In this document: positions 17,554 through 28,154 of the stretch, one piece after another
How the letters are laid out: every line of letters starts with the position of its first letter
Numbering within the stretch: the first letter of the stretch is position 1
Assembly: GCF_040409955.1 (NCBI RefSeq)
Contig: NZ_CP123385.1
Coordinates: forward strand, 1-64,000
Source: Salipiger sp. H15
GTDB lineage: Bacteria; Pseudomonadota; Alphaproteobacteria; Rhodobacterales; Rhodobacteraceae
Direction of reading: 5' to 3'
Length of the DNA: 64,000 bases
Translations under genes and position numbers: made by a program
Notes under the pieces: generated by a model
The model's input: the letters and a program-made list of their open reading frames with translations, nothing else
Told to the model about the DNA's origin: nothing
The model's database searches: none

Positions 17554-18444
17554 TCAGCTCCTCAGTTCCTTGCGGATGTCGGCAAAGCGCAGCAGCGAGA
17601 TGACGATGCTGAGGACGACGACCAGCAGCAGGATCGATTTCGCCGCGGCGGGCGGGTACATGAAGGCGTTGAGGTCGGTGATGATCGACATGCCCACGGT
17701 GTTGACCTGGCTGCCGCCCATGAACTTCACCATGACCACGTCGCCCATGATCGCCGTGGTCACGATGATCGTGCCGATGGCAAGTCCGGGGCGCACCAGC
17801 GGGAAGATGAGGTCGCGCACGATCTGCCATTCCGAGGCGCCCGCGTCCTGCGCCGCCTGGATCACCGAGGGCGGGATCTTGGCCATCGAATTGAGCGCCG
17901 TGGCGATCATCGGCATGGTCAGCATCTGCACATAGGCGACGAGCACGGCAAACTCGGAATACATCAGCCAGCCGAGCGGCTCGTCGGTGATCCCCATGCC
18001 CATCAGCGCCTGGTTGACCACGCCCTCGCGGCCCAGAAGCGGCACCCAGCTGACCATGCGGATCGGGCCCGAGGTCCAGAACGGGATGGCGATGGCGGTG
18101 ACCAGCAGCGTGCGCAGCCATGTGCTGCGCAGGTGGAACGCGAGGAAATAGGCGATGGCAAAGCCGAGCGGCGCGGTGATGACCCAGACGATGACGAGGA
18201 ACTTGAAGGTCTTGAGATAGAGCGCGAGCGTCAGATCCGAGGTCAGCACGTCCACCCATGTCTCGAGGTAGAGCTCGGGGAAGACCTGCGCGAAATTGTA
18301 GTCGAGGAAGCTGACCACGAAGATCAGCCCCAGCGGCACGATGACCAGCAGCAGGAAGACAAGCGCCATCGGCGTGACCTGCAGCACCGAGGCGAGCTTG
18401 GGCGGGATCGCGGCGCGCGAAGGAGAGGTTTGGCTGGAAAGCAT
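17554..18444 (-). CDS. ABC transporter permease (PotB-like)
   Basis: 296-residue permease. The EAA loop is IQAAQDAGASEWQIVRDLIF (about residues 195-214) and the N-terminal segment VTPMALVFLLLVIVPLGLIF is the first membrane helix. The start at 18444 (MLSSQTSPSR) is preceded on the minus strand by GAAGAG. It lies downstream of the solute-binding gene across a hairpin-bearing 80-bp gap. Confidence 0.92.
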   Translation of the reverse strand: MLSSQTSPSRAAIPPKLASVLQVTPMALVFLLLVIVPLGLIFVVSFLDYNFAQVFPELYLETWVDVLTSDLTLALYLKTFKFLVIVWVITAPLGFAIAYFLAFHLRSTWLRTLLVTAIAIPFWTSGPIRMVSWVPLLGREGVVNQALMGMGITDEPLGWLMYSEFAVLVAYVQMLTMPMIATALNSMAKIPPSVIQAAQDAGASEWQIVRDLIFPLVRPGLAIGTIIVTTAIMGDVVMVKFMGGSQVNTVGMSIITDLNAFMYPPAAAKSILLLVVVLSIVISLLRFADIRKELRS

Positions 18445-18485
18445 GGGCTCTTCGTTTCGTCCGGGAAGGGCGTGGGAGGAGGGGT

Positions 18486-18512
18486 GCCCCGGCCGGAAGC
18501 TGCGGCCGGGGC
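18486..18512 (-). terminator. GC-rich stem-loop between ABC solute-binding and permease genes
   Basis: 10-bp perfect stem GCCCCGGCCG / CGGCCGGGGC with a 7-nt loop, 13 bp past the SBP stop. It is the third case in this window of a hairpin without U-tract between a binding-protein gene and its permease. Confidence 0.6.
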
Positions 18513-18524
18513 GGGGATCGCGGA

Positions 18525-19835
18525 TCAGGCGGCGATGAAGTCCTGCCAGCGGCGCACGAGGTAGCGGTCCTCGTCCATCACCGTGTTCCAGATGCCGATA
18601 TTGCCCATGCGCTCCCAGATCGAGCCGCCGTCGCGGCTGACGCCGGCCTTCTCCATGACCTTGCCATAGGGGTTGAGGATGTCCTCGCTGGCGGGCTTGC
18701 CGTCGTACCAGTAGCCCCACTCGTTCTCGCTCATGAAGGGCATCACGTTCTCGGGCACCGAGTTGTAGAAGCCCTGGCGCGAGATGAAGGCGCCGGCCCA
18801 GCCCGAGTTCATCCAGTTCATGTACTCGATGGCGCAGTCACGCTGCAGCCCCTCGAGGTGGTTCATCGCCGACATCATGATGTACCAGCCGCGGTAGCCT
18901 TCCTTCATGCCGTTGTACTTGCAGTCGATGCCGCGGGTGCGGACCTCGGTCACGGCGGGCGACCACATGGACTGCAGCAGCACCTCGCCCGAGGCCATCA
19001 GCTGCACCGACTGGTCGAAGTTGGTCCAGAAGCTGCGGAAGTGCCCCTCGCGCTTCAGCGCGGTCAGCACCTCGATGGTCTTGTCGATCTCCTCGCGGGT
19101 CATGTTGCCCTTGTCGCCGTAGGTGATCTCGCCCGTCGCCTCGAGCGCCATGGCGGCATCGGCGACGCCGATCGACACGCCGTCCTGCAGCGCCACCCGG
19201 CCCGAGAACTCGGGGTTCAGCAGCTCGGCCCAGCTTTCGATCGGACGGCCGATGAGGTCGGGGCGGATGCCCAGCGTGTCGGCGTTGAAATAGAGCGGCA
19301 CGCCCACGAGGTGGTCGGTCGGGGTGGGCGAATAGTCCTGCGCGGTCTCGTCGGTCCAGTACTGCGCCTTGATCGGCGCCATGCCCTGTTTCGAGGCCTC
19401 GGTGCCGTCGGGATAGGTGCCGTTGACGAAGAGCGACAGCGTCTTGTCCCAGTACTTGTAGTCCGACACGTTGACCGGCATCAGCACGCCGCGGCCGGTG
19501 AAATACTTGAGGTTGGTGTTCGGCATGTCGGTGACGTCGATCGTCTTGGGCTGGGTCAGCAGACGGTTGACGTGGGTGGTGGGGTCGGGCGCGGTCTGCA
19601 TGTCGACCTTGAAGCCCAGCTCCTCGTTCGCCTTGGCCTCGATCTCGGGGATGGTCGAATAGGACTGCCCGAGGTGGGTGATGGTGATGTCCTTGATGTT
19701 CTGCGCCCAGAGCATGGGCGCCGGGAAGGCGCTGGCCGCGGCCGCGGCGGCGCCGGACTTCAGAAGCCCGCGGCGCGAGATGCCGCGCGCATCGCGGCGC
19801 GGGGCCTTGGCGGCGGGGAGGTCGGATTTGGTCAT
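18525..19835 (-). CDS. ABC transporter substrate-binding protein with Tat signal (PotD-like, family 1)
   Basis: 436-residue periplasmic receptor. It begins with a long Tat leader: twin arginine SRRGLLKSG (residues about 20-28), a hydrophobic alanine-rich stretch and cleavage near PMLWAQN. The mature part looks like the polyamine/Fe-type family-1 fold (DVTDMPNTNLKYF, PLYFNADTLGIRP, YRGWYIMMSAMNHLEG). It is the first gene of the SBP-permease-permease-ATPase operon. The ligand may be a polyamine-like or opine-like nitrogen compound; the neighbouring amidase agrees with a nitrogenous substrate. Confidence 0.92.
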   Translation of the reverse strand: MTKSDLPAAKAPRRDARGISRRGLLKSGAAAAAASAFPAPMLWAQNIKDITITHLGQSYSTIPEIEAKANEELGFKVDMQTAPDPTTHVNRLLTQPKTIDVTDMPNTNLKYFTGRGVLMPVNVSDYKYWDKTLSLFVNGTYPDGTEASKQGMAPIKAQYWTDETAQDYSPTPTDHLVGVPLYFNADTLGIRPDLIGRPIESWAELLNPEFSGRVALQDGVSIGVADAAMALEATGEITYGDKGNMTREEIDKTIEVLTALKREGHFRSFWTNFDQSVQLMASGEVLLQSMWSPAVTEVRTRGIDCKYNGMKEGYRGWYIMMSAMNHLEGLQRDCAIEYMNWMNSGWAGAFISRQGFYNSVPENVMPFMSENEWGYWYDGKPASEDILNPYGKVMEKAGVSRDGGSIWERMGNIGIWNTVMDEDRYLVRRWQDFIAA

Positions 19836-20072
19836 GGGTCTCTCCTGCGGACGATGGGTGCGGCCCGCTTTTTCCGTGCGGGCTCCTTGGCCGGGATCGT
19901 CCCTCGCGGGCCTGCTCCGGTGGCCTCAGGATCGAGGCGAGCGGGCCGAAATACCTAGTGAGAAAATTTGGCGGCGGGACTGAAGAAACCTCGCCTGCCA
20001 GCGCGCGCGGTTTCTGCTTTGGTGCTCGGTGCCGGGGCGCGCGCCCCGGCGCGGGACAGGAAAGGAGCCGCC

Positions 20073-21365
20073 ATGACCGTGACCAGCAAGCCCGAACCCC
20101 TTGATCCGATGACCGCGACCGCGATCGCGGGCGATCTCGCCGCCGGACGCCGAAGCGCCGCCGAGGTGGCCGAGCGGACGCTGCGGCGGGTGGCGCATTG
20201 GGAGCCGAAGGTCGAGGCATTTTCGCACTTCGATCCCGACCTGCTGCGTGCGCAGGCAGAAGCGCTCGACGCGCGGGCCGGGAAGGGGCCTTTGGCCGGT
20301 GTCACGGTGGCGGTGAAGGATGTGATCGCGACGAAGGACATGCCGACCGAGCACAACACCGCCCGCTACGCCGGCAGCCGCCCCGGCGTGGATGCCGCCT
20401 GTATCGACACGCTGCGCGCGGCAGGGGCGCTGATCATGGGCAAGACGGTGACCACCGAGTTCGCCTCGACCAACCGTGGCGGCAAGACCCGCAACCCGCT
20501 CGATCCGACGCGCACGCCGGGCGGGTCCTCGTCGGGCTCGGCGGCGGCGGTGGCCTGCGGCATGGCGGCGGTGGGGCTCGGCACGCAGACAGGCGGCTCT
20601 ACCATCCGCCCGGCCTCGTTCAATGGCGTCTGGGGGATGAAGCCCACATGGGGCGTGATCAGCCGCGAGGGGCTGAAACAGTATTCCGTGACCTGCGACA
20701 CGCTCGGGCTCTACGCGCGCAGCGCCGAGGATCTGGGGCTGCTCTGCGACGTCTTCGAGCTTGACCCCGCGCCCGAGCCGCAGACCCTTGCAGGCACCCG
20801 CATCGGCCTTTGCCGCACGCCAATGTGGGACCGCACCGAGCCGCCGATGCGCCGCGCGCTGGACGAGGCCGCCGACGCGCTGCGGCTGGCCGGGGCCGAG
20901 GTGATCGAGCTCGAACTGCCGCCGCTCTTTGCCGGGATCGCCGAGGCGCATTCGGTGATCCTTGCCCGCGAGGGCCGCGCCTCCTTCCTCAATGAGGTGT
21001 GCAACACGCCCGGCATCCACGAGGAATACCTCGGCATCGTCGGCAACGCGCGCGGCATCACCCCGGAGGACGCGCGCCACGCCTATGCGCTCGCCGACCG
21101 CTGCCGCGCCGCCTTCGACGAGATCATGGGCGGGTTCGACGCGATCATGACGCCCTCGGCCTGCGGCGAGGCACCGGTGGGGCTCGATCGCACGGGCGAC
21201 GCGGCGATGAACTCGATGTGGACGCTGCTGCAGGTGCCGGTGGTCTCGGCGCCGGGGCTGACCGGGCCCAACGGCATGCCGCTCGGCATCTCCTTCGTCG
21301 CGCGGCGCTACGCCGACCGCACCGCGCTCGCGGTGGCGCGGCTGGCGGGAGAGGTGCTGGCCTGA
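20073..21365 (+). CDS. amidase (amidase signature family)
   Basis: 430-residue hydrolase of carboxamides to acid and ammonia. It has the Ser-cisSer-Lys triad: lysine in VTVAVKDVIA (about 78), the glycine/serine signature TPGGSSSGSAAAVA (about 150-163) and TQTGGSTIRP (about 172). The upstream reading frame is open further, but AAAGGAG and MTVTSKPEP place the start at 20073. It is divergent from the ABC importer operon (238 bp between starts), which suggests that importer and amidase handle one compound. Confidence 0.92.
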   Translation: MTVTSKPEPLDPMTATAIAGDLAAGRRSAAEVAERTLRRVAHWEPKVEAFSHFDPDLLRAQAEALDARAGKGPLAGVTVAVKDVIATKDMPTEHNTARYAGSRPGVDAACIDTLRAAGALIMGKTVTTEFASTNRGGKTRNPLDPTRTPGGSSSGSAAAVACGMAAVGLGTQTGGSTIRPASFNGVWGMKPTWGVISREGLKQYSVTCDTLGLYARSAEDLGLLCDVFELDPAPEPQTLAGTRIGLCRTPMWDRTEPPMRRALDEAADALRLAGAEVIELELPPLFAGIAEAHSVILAREGRASFLNEVCNTPGIHEEYLGIVGNARGITPEDARHAYALADRCRAAFDEIMGGFDAIMTPSACGEAPVGLDRTGDAAMNSMWTLLQVPVVSAPGLTGPNGMPLGISFVARRYADRTALAVARLAGEVLA

Positions 21366-21383
21366 CCGCTTCCCGGCGATGGT

Positions 21384-21410
21384 GGCGGCAGGGGGCCAGC
21401 CCCTGCCGCC
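21384..21410 (+). terminator. hairpin after the amidase gene
   Basis: 11-bp perfect stem GGCGGCAGGGG / CCCCTGCCGCC, 5-nt loop, 19 bp past the stop; only a weak CTTTC follows. Confidence 0.6.
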
Positions 21411-21439
21411 GACCTTTCAGGGCGCACAAGCCCCTGTTG

Positions 21440-21482
21440 CGATAATGCGACAAATATCCGACTAAATTTATCTGATTAATTG
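21440..21482 (+). promoter_or_regulatory. AT-rich region upstream of the TonB-dependent receptor
   Basis: A short AT-rich island in otherwise GC-rich DNA, about 100 bp before the receptor start, centred on the palindrome TAAATTTA with imperfect flanks GAC and CTG. It probably holds the promoter and an iron-responsive operator, as expected for siderophore receptors; no consensus can be assigned. Confidence 0.35.
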
Positions 21483-21578
21483 CCAGCGTCCGCGCAAGGT
21501 GGTTCACCGGCCCGGGCCAGCCCATGCCAGCGAACCTCACCCCATCGTGAAACCCCTTACGCGCAGAGAGGATCGCTC

Positions 21579-23831
21579 ATGGCATCCGCACGTGCACGGC
21601 TGGCCTCTGGCACGGCCGTCCTTATCCTGTCCGCAGTCCCGCTGACCCCGGCGCTGGCACAGGACACCCTGATCGACGACACAGACGGCTACGAGCTCGG
21701 CACCATCGTCCTCACCGCCGAGGAGCAGATCAAGCAGGCGCTCGGCGCCTCGACCATCACCTCGGGCGACATCGCCCGGCAGCCGGTGGTCAACGACATC
21801 GCCGAGATCATCCGCAAGATGCCCGGCGTCAACCTCAGCGGCACCTCGCCCTCGGGCCAGCGCGGCAACCAGCGGCAGGTCGACATCCGCGGCATGGGCC
21901 CCGAGAACGTGCTGATCCTCGTCGACGGCAAGCCGGTGCTGTCGCGCATGTCGGTCAAGCAGGGCCGGTCGGGCGAGCGCGACACGCGCGGCGACACCAA
22001 CTGGGTGCCCGCCGAGCTGGTCGAGCGCATCGAGGTGATCCGCGGCCCGGCGGCGGCGCGCTACGGCTCGGGCGCGGCGGGCGGGGTGGTCAACATCATC
22101 ACCAAGGCCCCCGACGAGAACCTGCTGCAGCTCGGCACCTTCTTCGACGTGCCCGAAAGCAGCCTCGAGGGCGCGACGCAGCGCTACAACCTGCTCTGGG
22201 CCCGGAAGCTGAACGAGGACTGGTCGCTGCGCTTCTCGGGCAGCTACAACAAGACGGATGCCGACGATCCCGAGATCAACGCCGAGGCCGTGACCTGCGA
22301 GGACGAGGCCGACTGCACCTATCCCGCCGGCAGCGAGGGCGTGGTCAACAAGGACGCCTCGCTACTGCTGCGCTGGACACCGAGCGACCGCAACAGCGTC
22401 GATCTCGAACTCGGCTGGTCGCGTCAGGGCAACCTCTACGCCGGGGATTCCCTGCTGTCGAACGCGCTCGGCTCGGGCGGCACCGACCTCATCAACGAGC
22501 TGGCCTCGGACGCGGAAGAGACCAACGTCATGGAACGCGGCACGCTCGCGCTCACCCACAACGGCAGCTACGGCTGGGGCGAGACGATGAGCTACCTGCA
22601 ATACGAGCACACCGACAACCGCCGCCTCGGCGAGGCCGGCGCGGGCGGCAGCGAGGGGCGGATCAACGGCGAGGACTGGGACAGCGCGCTGCTGCAGGCG
22701 ATCTCCGGCAAGTCCGAGGCCTATGTCGGCCACACGCTGCTGGGCCGTCCCTCGGCGCTGACGCTGGGCGCCGAGCTGCGCCACGAGAAGCTGGACCTCG
22801 GCGACTACAGCTCCTTCGCGACGGTCGAGTCCGACGAGTTCGACCCCGCCGGCGGCGCCGAGGTCACCGAGCAGACCACGATCGGCCTCTATCTCGAGGA
22901 CAATATCGAGTGGACCGACCGGCTGACGCTCACGCCCTCGGTCCGGCTCGATCACGCCGACACCTTCGGCTACAACTGGTCCGGCGGGCTCAACGCCTCC
23001 TACGCGATCAATTCCTCCTGGACGCTGAAGGGCGGCGTCGCCCGGGCCTTCAAGTCGCCGACGCTCTACCAGCTGTCGGAGAACTACGTCTACGTCACCT
23101 CGGGGAACGGCTGCCCCTATCCCTACCAGGGCAACGGCCCGTGCTACGTGCTCTCGAACCCCGACCTCGACCCCGAGACCTCGATCAACAAGGAAATCGG
23201 CGTCCAGTACAGCGGCGAGACGGGCATCAACGCGACGCTGACCTACTTCCACAACGACTACCACGACAAGATCCAGGCCGGCACCGAGCAGGTCGGCTCC
23301 GCCCTCGTCTACCAGCGCGGCGCCTGGCGCGAGGGCCGGCTCTACCAGTGGGAGAACATCCCGAACTCCCGCGTGCAGGGGCTCGAGGGCAGCTTCGCCG
23401 CGCCGCTCGGCGAGCGCCTGTCACTGGCGATCAACGGCACCTACATGATCGAATCCGTGCAGGATCTCGAACTCGAGGGCGCCGGGTCGGTCGAGGTTCC
23501 GCTGTCGCTGGTGCCGGACTACACGATCAACGCCTCGCTCACCTGGCAGGTCAGCGACAGGTTCGCGCTGCTGCCCTCGCTGACCCATTACGGCCCGACC
23601 GAGGCGACCGAGTACAGCGGCTCGACCGGCTACGCGGTGGAGGACACCGAGGACCGCGATCCCTACACGCTGGTCAACCTCGGCATGACCTACGCCTTCG
23701 ACAACGGCTTTGACCTCAAGGCCGGGGTGACCAACCTCTTCGACAAAGAAATCCTGCGCTCGGGCGACGGGGCCAACACCTACAACGAGCCCGGCCGCGC
23801 CTATTACTTCGGCCTGACCAAGACCTTCTGA
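21579..23831 (+). CDS. TonB-dependent catecholate siderophore receptor (FepA-like)
   Basis: Outer-membrane ferric-siderophore channel of 750 residues. It has a signal peptide (1-28, ending LTPALAQ), a TonB box GTIVLTA (about 41-47), a plug domain (about 60-190: VDIRGMGPENVLILVDGKPV, ERIEVIRGPAAARYGSGAAG) and a 22-strand barrel ending in YFGLTKTF. The cysteine pair in NGCPYPYQGNGPCYVL followed by NPDLDPETSINKEIG is as in FepA. GAGAGG precedes the ATG at 21579. No siderophore synthesis or permease genes are adjacent. Iron control is expected but not shown. Confidence 0.93.
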   Translation: MASARARLASGTAVLILSAVPLTPALAQDTLIDDTDGYELGTIVLTAEEQIKQALGASTITSGDIARQPVVNDIAEIIRKMPGVNLSGTSPSGQRGNQRQVDIRGMGPENVLILVDGKPVLSRMSVKQGRSGERDTRGDTNWVPAELVERIEVIRGPAAARYGSGAAGGVVNIITKAPDENLLQLGTFFDVPESSLEGATQRYNLLWARKLNEDWSLRFSGSYNKTDADDPEINAEAVTCEDEADCTYPAGSEGVVNKDASLLLRWTPSDRNSVDLELGWSRQGNLYAGDSLLSNALGSGGTDLINELASDAEETNVMERGTLALTHNGSYGWGETMSYLQYEHTDNRRLGEAGAGGSEGRINGEDWDSALLQAISGKSEAYVGHTLLGRPSALTLGAELRHEKLDLGDYSSFATVESDEFDPAGGAEVTEQTTIGLYLEDNIEWTDRLTLTPSVRLDHADTFGYNWSGGLNASYAINSSWTLKGGVARAFKSPTLYQLSENYVYVTSGNGCPYPYQGNGPCYVLSNPDLDPETSINKEIGVQYSGETGINATLTYFHNDYHDKIQAGTEQVGSALVYQRGAWREGRLYQWENIPNSRVQGLEGSFAAPLGERLSLAINGTYMIESVQDLELEGAGSVEVPLSLVPDYTINASLTWQVSDRFALLPSLTHYGPTEATEYSGSTGYAVEDTEDRDPYTLVNLGMTYAFDNGFDLKAGVTNLFDKEILRSGDGANTYNEPGRAYYFGLTKTF

Positions 23832-23858
23832 TCCGAAGACCATCAGGGAGAGAAAACA

Positions 23859-23889
23859 AAGCGCCGCCTGCAACTTGCGGGCGGCGCTT
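23859..23889 (+). terminator. terminator after the TonB-dependent receptor
   Basis: Stem AAGCGCCGCC / GGCGGCGCTT with an 11-nt loop that can pair further (TGC/GCG), 28 bp past the receptor stop. Confidence 0.7.
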
Positions 23890-23928
23890 CATGTTGATCG
23901 ACGCGGCATTTCGCGCGACCCGAACATG

Positions 23929-23957
23929 AAAAAGCGGCGCCCGGGTCTCCGGCCGCG
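23929..23957 (-). terminator. terminator after nrdF
   Basis: On the minus strand GCGGC...GCCGC followed directly by TTTTT, 23 bp past the nrdF stop. A short stem, but with a clear U-tract. Confidence 0.6.
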
Positions 23958-23979
23958 GCTCTGGAAGGTCAGCCCGGGA

Positions 23980-24960
<981 letters not shown>

Positions 24961-25027
24961 TCATCCCATTCGCGGGCCTTCGGCCCTCAGTCAGACGGAG
25001 CGCGCGCCCGCGCCCCTTTTCATCTTT

Positions 25028-25068
25028 CGAAAAATACTCCGGGGGTGCGGGGGCAGCGCCCCCGCGTC
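25028..25068 (-). repeat. Rhodobacteraceae-type terminator repeat between nrdE and nrdF
   Basis: Stem GCGGGGGC / GCCCCCGC (25047-25065) followed on the minus strand by CACCCCCGGAGTATTTTT. The same layout occurs at 33576-33627. Placed 9 bp after the nrdE stop, it should reduce read-through into nrdF. Confidence 0.6.
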
Positions 25069-25074
25069 ATCCCC

Positions 25075-27198
25075 TCAGAGCGTGCAGGACACGCAGCCCT
25101 GCACCTCGGTGCCCTCGAGCGCGGTCTGGCGCAGGCGCACGTAGTAGATCGTCTTGATCCCCTTCTTCCACGCGTAGATCTGCGCGCGGTTGATGTCCCG
25201 CGTCGTCGCCTCGGCGGGGAAGAACAGCGTCAGCGACAGGCCCTGGTCGACGTGCTCGGTGGCCGCGGCATAGGTGTCGATGAGCTTTTCCGGGCCGATC
25301 TCGTAGGCGTCGCGGTAATACTCGAGGTTGTCGTTGTTCATGAAGGCGGCCGGGTAGTAGACGCGGCCGATCTTGCCTTCCTTGCGGATCTCGATCTTCG
25401 ACACGATCGGGTGGATCGAGGAGGTCGAGTTGTTGATGTAGCTGATCGAGCCGGTCGGCGGCACCGCCTGCAGGTTGCGGTTGTAGAGCCCGTGCGCCAT
25501 CACGTCGGCCTTCAGCGCCTCCCAGTCGGCGCGGGTGGGCAAGGCGATACCGTCGAAGAGCGCGGTGACGGTCTCGCTCTCGGGCAGCCAGTCGCGGGTG
25601 ACGTACTTGTCGAAGAAGCTGCCGTCGGCGTACTTGGACGCCTCGAAGCCCTTGAAGGTCATGCCCCGTTCCTGCGCCATCGCGCAGGAGGCGCGCAGCG
25701 CGTGATAGGCCACGGCGGCGAAGTAGACCGAGGTGAACTCGACGCCTTCGTCGGAGCCGTAGTGGACGTGCTCGCGGGCGAGGTAGCCGTGCAGGTTCAT
25801 CTGCCCGAGGCCGATCGCGCGGCTCTCGTCGTTGCCGCGGCGGATCGAGGGCACGCTGTCGATCGCCGACATTTCCGACACCGCGGTCAGCGCGCGGATC
25901 GCGGTCTCGATCGAGGCGCCGAAATCGGGGCCATCCATGGTCTTGGCGATGTTCATCGAGCCGAGGTTGCACGAGATGTCGGTGCCGAGCCTGGAATAGC
26001 TCAGGTCGTCGTTGAACTCCGACGCCTCGGCCACCTGCAGGATCTCCGAGCAGAGGTTCGACATGGTGATCCGGCCCGCCACCGGGTTCGCCGCGTTCAC
26101 CGTGTCCTCGAACATGATGTAGGGATAGCCGCTCTCGAACTGGATCTCGGCCAGCGTCTGGAAGAAGGCGCGGGCGTTGATCTTGGTCTTGCGGATGCGC
26201 TTGTCCTCGACCATCTCCTCGTATTTCTCGCTGACCGAGATCTCGGAGAAGGGCACGCCGTAGACCTTCTGCACGTCATGCGGCGAGAAGAGGTACATCG
26301 GCTCGTTGCGCTTGGCGAGTTCGAAGGTCACGTCGGGGATGACCACGCCAAGGCTGAGGGTCTTGATGCGGATCTTCTCGTCGGCGTTCTCGCGCTTGGT
26401 GTCGAGGAACTTCAGGATGTCGGGATGGTGCGCGTTGAGATAGACCGCGCCCGCGCCCTGGCGGGCACCGAGCTGGTTGGCGTAGGAGAAGCTGTCCTCG
26501 AGCAGCTTCATCACCGGGATCACGCCCGAGGACTGGTTCTCGATGCCCTTGATCGGCGCGCCGGCCTCGCGGATGTTGGTCAGCATCAGGGCGACGCCGC
26601 CGCCGCGCTTCGAGAGCTGCAGCGACGAGTTGATCGCCCGCCCGATGCTTTCCATGTTGTCCTCGATGCGCAGCAGGAAGCAGGAGATCAGCTCGCCCCG
26701 GCTCTTCTTGCCTGCGTTGAGGAAGGTCGGCGTGGCGGGCTGGAACCGGCCCGAGAGCATCTCTTCCATGAAGGACATGGCCAGCGCCTCGTCGCCGCGC
26801 GCCAGCGCGAGCGCGACCATCACCACGCGGTCCTCGTAGCGCTCGAGGAAGCGTTTCCCGTCGCGGGTCTTCAGCGTGTAGGAGGTGTAGTACTTGAACG
26901 CGCCGAGGAAGGTCGGGAAGCGGAACTTCTTGGCAAAGGCCGCGTCCCAGATCTTCTGCAGGAAGGCGGGCGCGTACTGCTCGAGCACCTCCGCCTCGTA
27001 ATAGCCTTCCTCGACGAGGTAGCCGAGCTTTTCCGTCAGCGAGTGGAAGAACACGGTGTTCTGGTTCACGTGCTGCAGGAAGTACTGCCGTGCCGCCATG
27101 CGGTCGGCCTCGAAGCGGATGTTGCCGTCCGCGTCGTAGAGGTTCAGCATGGCGTTGAGCGCGTGGTAGTCCAGCGTCTCGTTCAGGCGGTCAAGCAT
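25075..27198 (-). CDS. nrdE: class Ib ribonucleotide reductase, alpha subunit
   Basis: Catalytic large subunit, 707 residues, which reduces ribonucleoside diphosphates. Visible are the N-terminal class I fold ([20 protein letters not shown]), [20 protein letters not shown] with the first redox cysteine, the active-site NLCSEI (Asn, Cys, Glu), the GQMNLHGYL region, [18 protein letters not shown] and the C-terminal redox pair GCVSCTL. The start at 27198 ([10 protein letters not shown]) overlaps the end of nrdI by 16 bp; an in-frame extension to 27294 exists but is not conserved-looking. Confidence 0.97.
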   Translation of the reverse strand: MLDRLNETLDYHALNAMLNLYDADGNIRFEADRMAARQYFLQHVNQNTVFFHSLTEKLGYLVEEGYYEAEVLEQYAPAFLQKIWDAAFAKKFRFPTFLGAFKYYTSYTLKTRDGKRFLERYEDRVVMVALALARGDEALAMSFMEEMLSGRFQPATPTFLNAGKKSRGELISCFLLRIEDNMESIGRAINSSLQLSKRGGGVALMLTNIREAGAPIKGIENQSSGVIPVMKLLEDSFSYANQLGARQGAGAVYLNAHHPDILKFLDTKRENADEKIRIKTLSLGVVIPDVTFELAKRNEPMYLFSPHDVQKVYGVPFSEISVSEKYEEMVEDKRIRKTKINARAFFQTLAEIQFESGYPYIMFEDTVNAANPVAGRITMSNLCSEILQVAEASEFNDDLSYSRLGTDISCNLGSMNIAKTMDGPDFGASIETAIRALTAVSEMSAIDSVPSIRRGNDESRAIGLGQMNLHGYLAREHVHYGSDEGVEFTSVYFAAVAYHALRASCAMAQERGMTFKGFEASKYADGSFFDKYVTRDWLPESETVTALFDGIALPTRADWEALKADVMAHGLYNRNLQAVPPTGSISYINNSTSSIHPIVSKIEIRKEGKIGRVYYPAAFMNNDNLEYYRDAYEIGPEKLIDTYAAATEHVDQGLSLTLFFPAEATTRDINRAQIYAWKKGIKTIYYVRLRQTALEGTEVQGCVSCTL

Positions 27199-27596
27199 GG
27201 GGTCCCCCAGAAAGCGTCGAGCCCGTCGTTGACGCGGGCGAAATCCTTGGTCGTTCCCGCCAGCTCGAAGGAATAGAGCAGGGGGACGTTGCATTTTTGC
27301 GCAATGACACGGCCGGCGAGCGCGAAGGTCTCGCCGAAATTGCGGTTGCCGCCGGCAATCACGCCGCGCAGCAGCGCGCGGCGGGCCGGGTCGTTGAGAA
27401 AGCGGATCACCTGTTTCGGCACCGCGCCGCGCCCCTCGCCATCGGCGTAGGTCGGGCAGATCAGCACGAAGGGATCGAGCGTCTCGGGCGTCATCTCCTT
27501 GGGCGACACCGGGATGCGCGCCCCCGCCCGGCCGAGGCTGGCGACGAAGCGCGCGGTGTTGCCGCTGGCAGAGGAGAAGTAGACGAGCCCCGACAT
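27183..27596 (-). CDS. nrdI: flavodoxin-like activator of class Ib RNR
   Basis: NrdI supplies the oxidant that assembles the Mn(III)2-tyrosyl radical in NrdF. The 137-residue product has the FMN phosphate loop [13 protein letters not shown] (residues about 6-18), [20 protein letters not shown] and [14 protein letters not shown], all standard NrdI motifs. Start at 27596 (MSGLVYF), 17 bp after nrdH. Confidence 0.96.
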   Translation of the reverse strand: MSGLVYFSSASGNTARFVASLGRAGARIPVSPKEMTPETLDPFVLICPTYADGEGRGAVPKQVIRFLNDPARRALLRGVIAGGNRNFGETFALAGRVIAQKCNVPLLYSFELAGTTKDFARVNDGLDAFWGTPCLTA

Positions 27597-27613
27597 GCCC
27601 GGTCCCGCCGTGC

Positions 27614-27835
27614 TCAGTTCGCGAGGCGCGCGATCAGATCCGGGCGGAAGCCCGACCAGTGATCGTCGCCGAAGGTCACGACGGGCGCCTGGCGGTAGCC
27701 GAGTTCGGTGACCAGCGACATCGCCGCGTCGTCCTCGGTGAGGTCGATCACGTTGTAGTCCAGCCCCTTGGCGTCGAGCGCGCGGGTGGTGGCGGTGCAC
27801 TGCACGCAGGCGGGTTTCGAGTAGACGGTGATCAT
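27614..27835 (-). CDS. nrdH: glutaredoxin-like electron donor for class Ib RNR
   Basis: 73-residue NrdH-redoxin, which re-reduces NrdE. Active-site motif CVQC (residues 10-13), the cis-proline loop QAPVV and the C-terminal WSGFRPD motif are all as in NrdH. GAGGA precedes the ATG. First gene of the operon, about 90 bp after the end of the cobalamin riboswitch. Confidence 0.96.
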   Translation of the reverse strand: MITVYSKPACVQCTATTRALDAKGLDYNVIDLTEDDAAMSLVTELGYRQAPVVTFGDDHWSGFRPDLIARLAN

Positions 27836-27925
27836 GCTCTTGCGTCCTCAGCTTGGAAGGCGGCGACGCGTCACCGGGCGGGGCCTGCCCGCCGCGTTTT
27901 CGCACGCCCCGAACCCTCCGTTCGT

Positions 27926-28111
27926 GGTCATTCAGTCGGGCCTTCGGCAGGTCTCCTGGCTTGGCGGGTCGTGGTTCCGGCCGCGCCTTCCCGGGGTGTC
28001 CCAGTGGCTCTCGGGGCCTTCACTCGCCGCTTACAGTTGCGGGGGCAGCACCGGGTTTCCACCGGTTTCCCTCTTAGCGCCGCGCCGGGCCGTCGCCCGA
28101 CTCGATGAACC
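27926..28111 (-). ncRNA. adenosylcobalamin riboswitch controlling nrdHIEF
   Basis: Leader RNA on the minus strand with all the main cobalamin-riboswitch marks. The B12 box AAGCCAGGAGACCTGCCG is at 27962-27945. CCCCGCAACTGTAAGCGG and GAGAGCCACTGGG lie upstream of it, and AGGGAAACCGGTG near the 5' end. A P1 stem joins the two ends: AGTCGGGC near 28095-28102 pairs with GCCCGACT near 27941-27934, and pairing extends outward. Between the aptamer and nrdH lies GGCGGG-CAGGC-CCCGCC, a possible expression hairpin. AdoCbl binding is expected to switch the operon off. Confidence 0.93.
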
Positions 28112-28117
28112 GAAAAG

Positions 28118-28154
28118 CAACTATATCTAGAACACCGCAGCCCAATTGCGTCAA
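28118..28154 (-). promoter_or_regulatory. candidate nrdHIEF promoter with NrdR box
   Basis: CTATATCTAG (28121-28130) matches 9 of 10 core bases of the NrdR box CTATATATAG. A weaker half-match (ATAT core at 28154-28157) is centred 30 bp upstream, near the usual three-turn spacing of NrdR box pairs. On the minus strand TTGACG (28154-28149) and TAGATA (28129-28124), 19 bp apart, could be the promoter, overlapping the box and ending just before the riboswitch. Confidence 0.5.
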
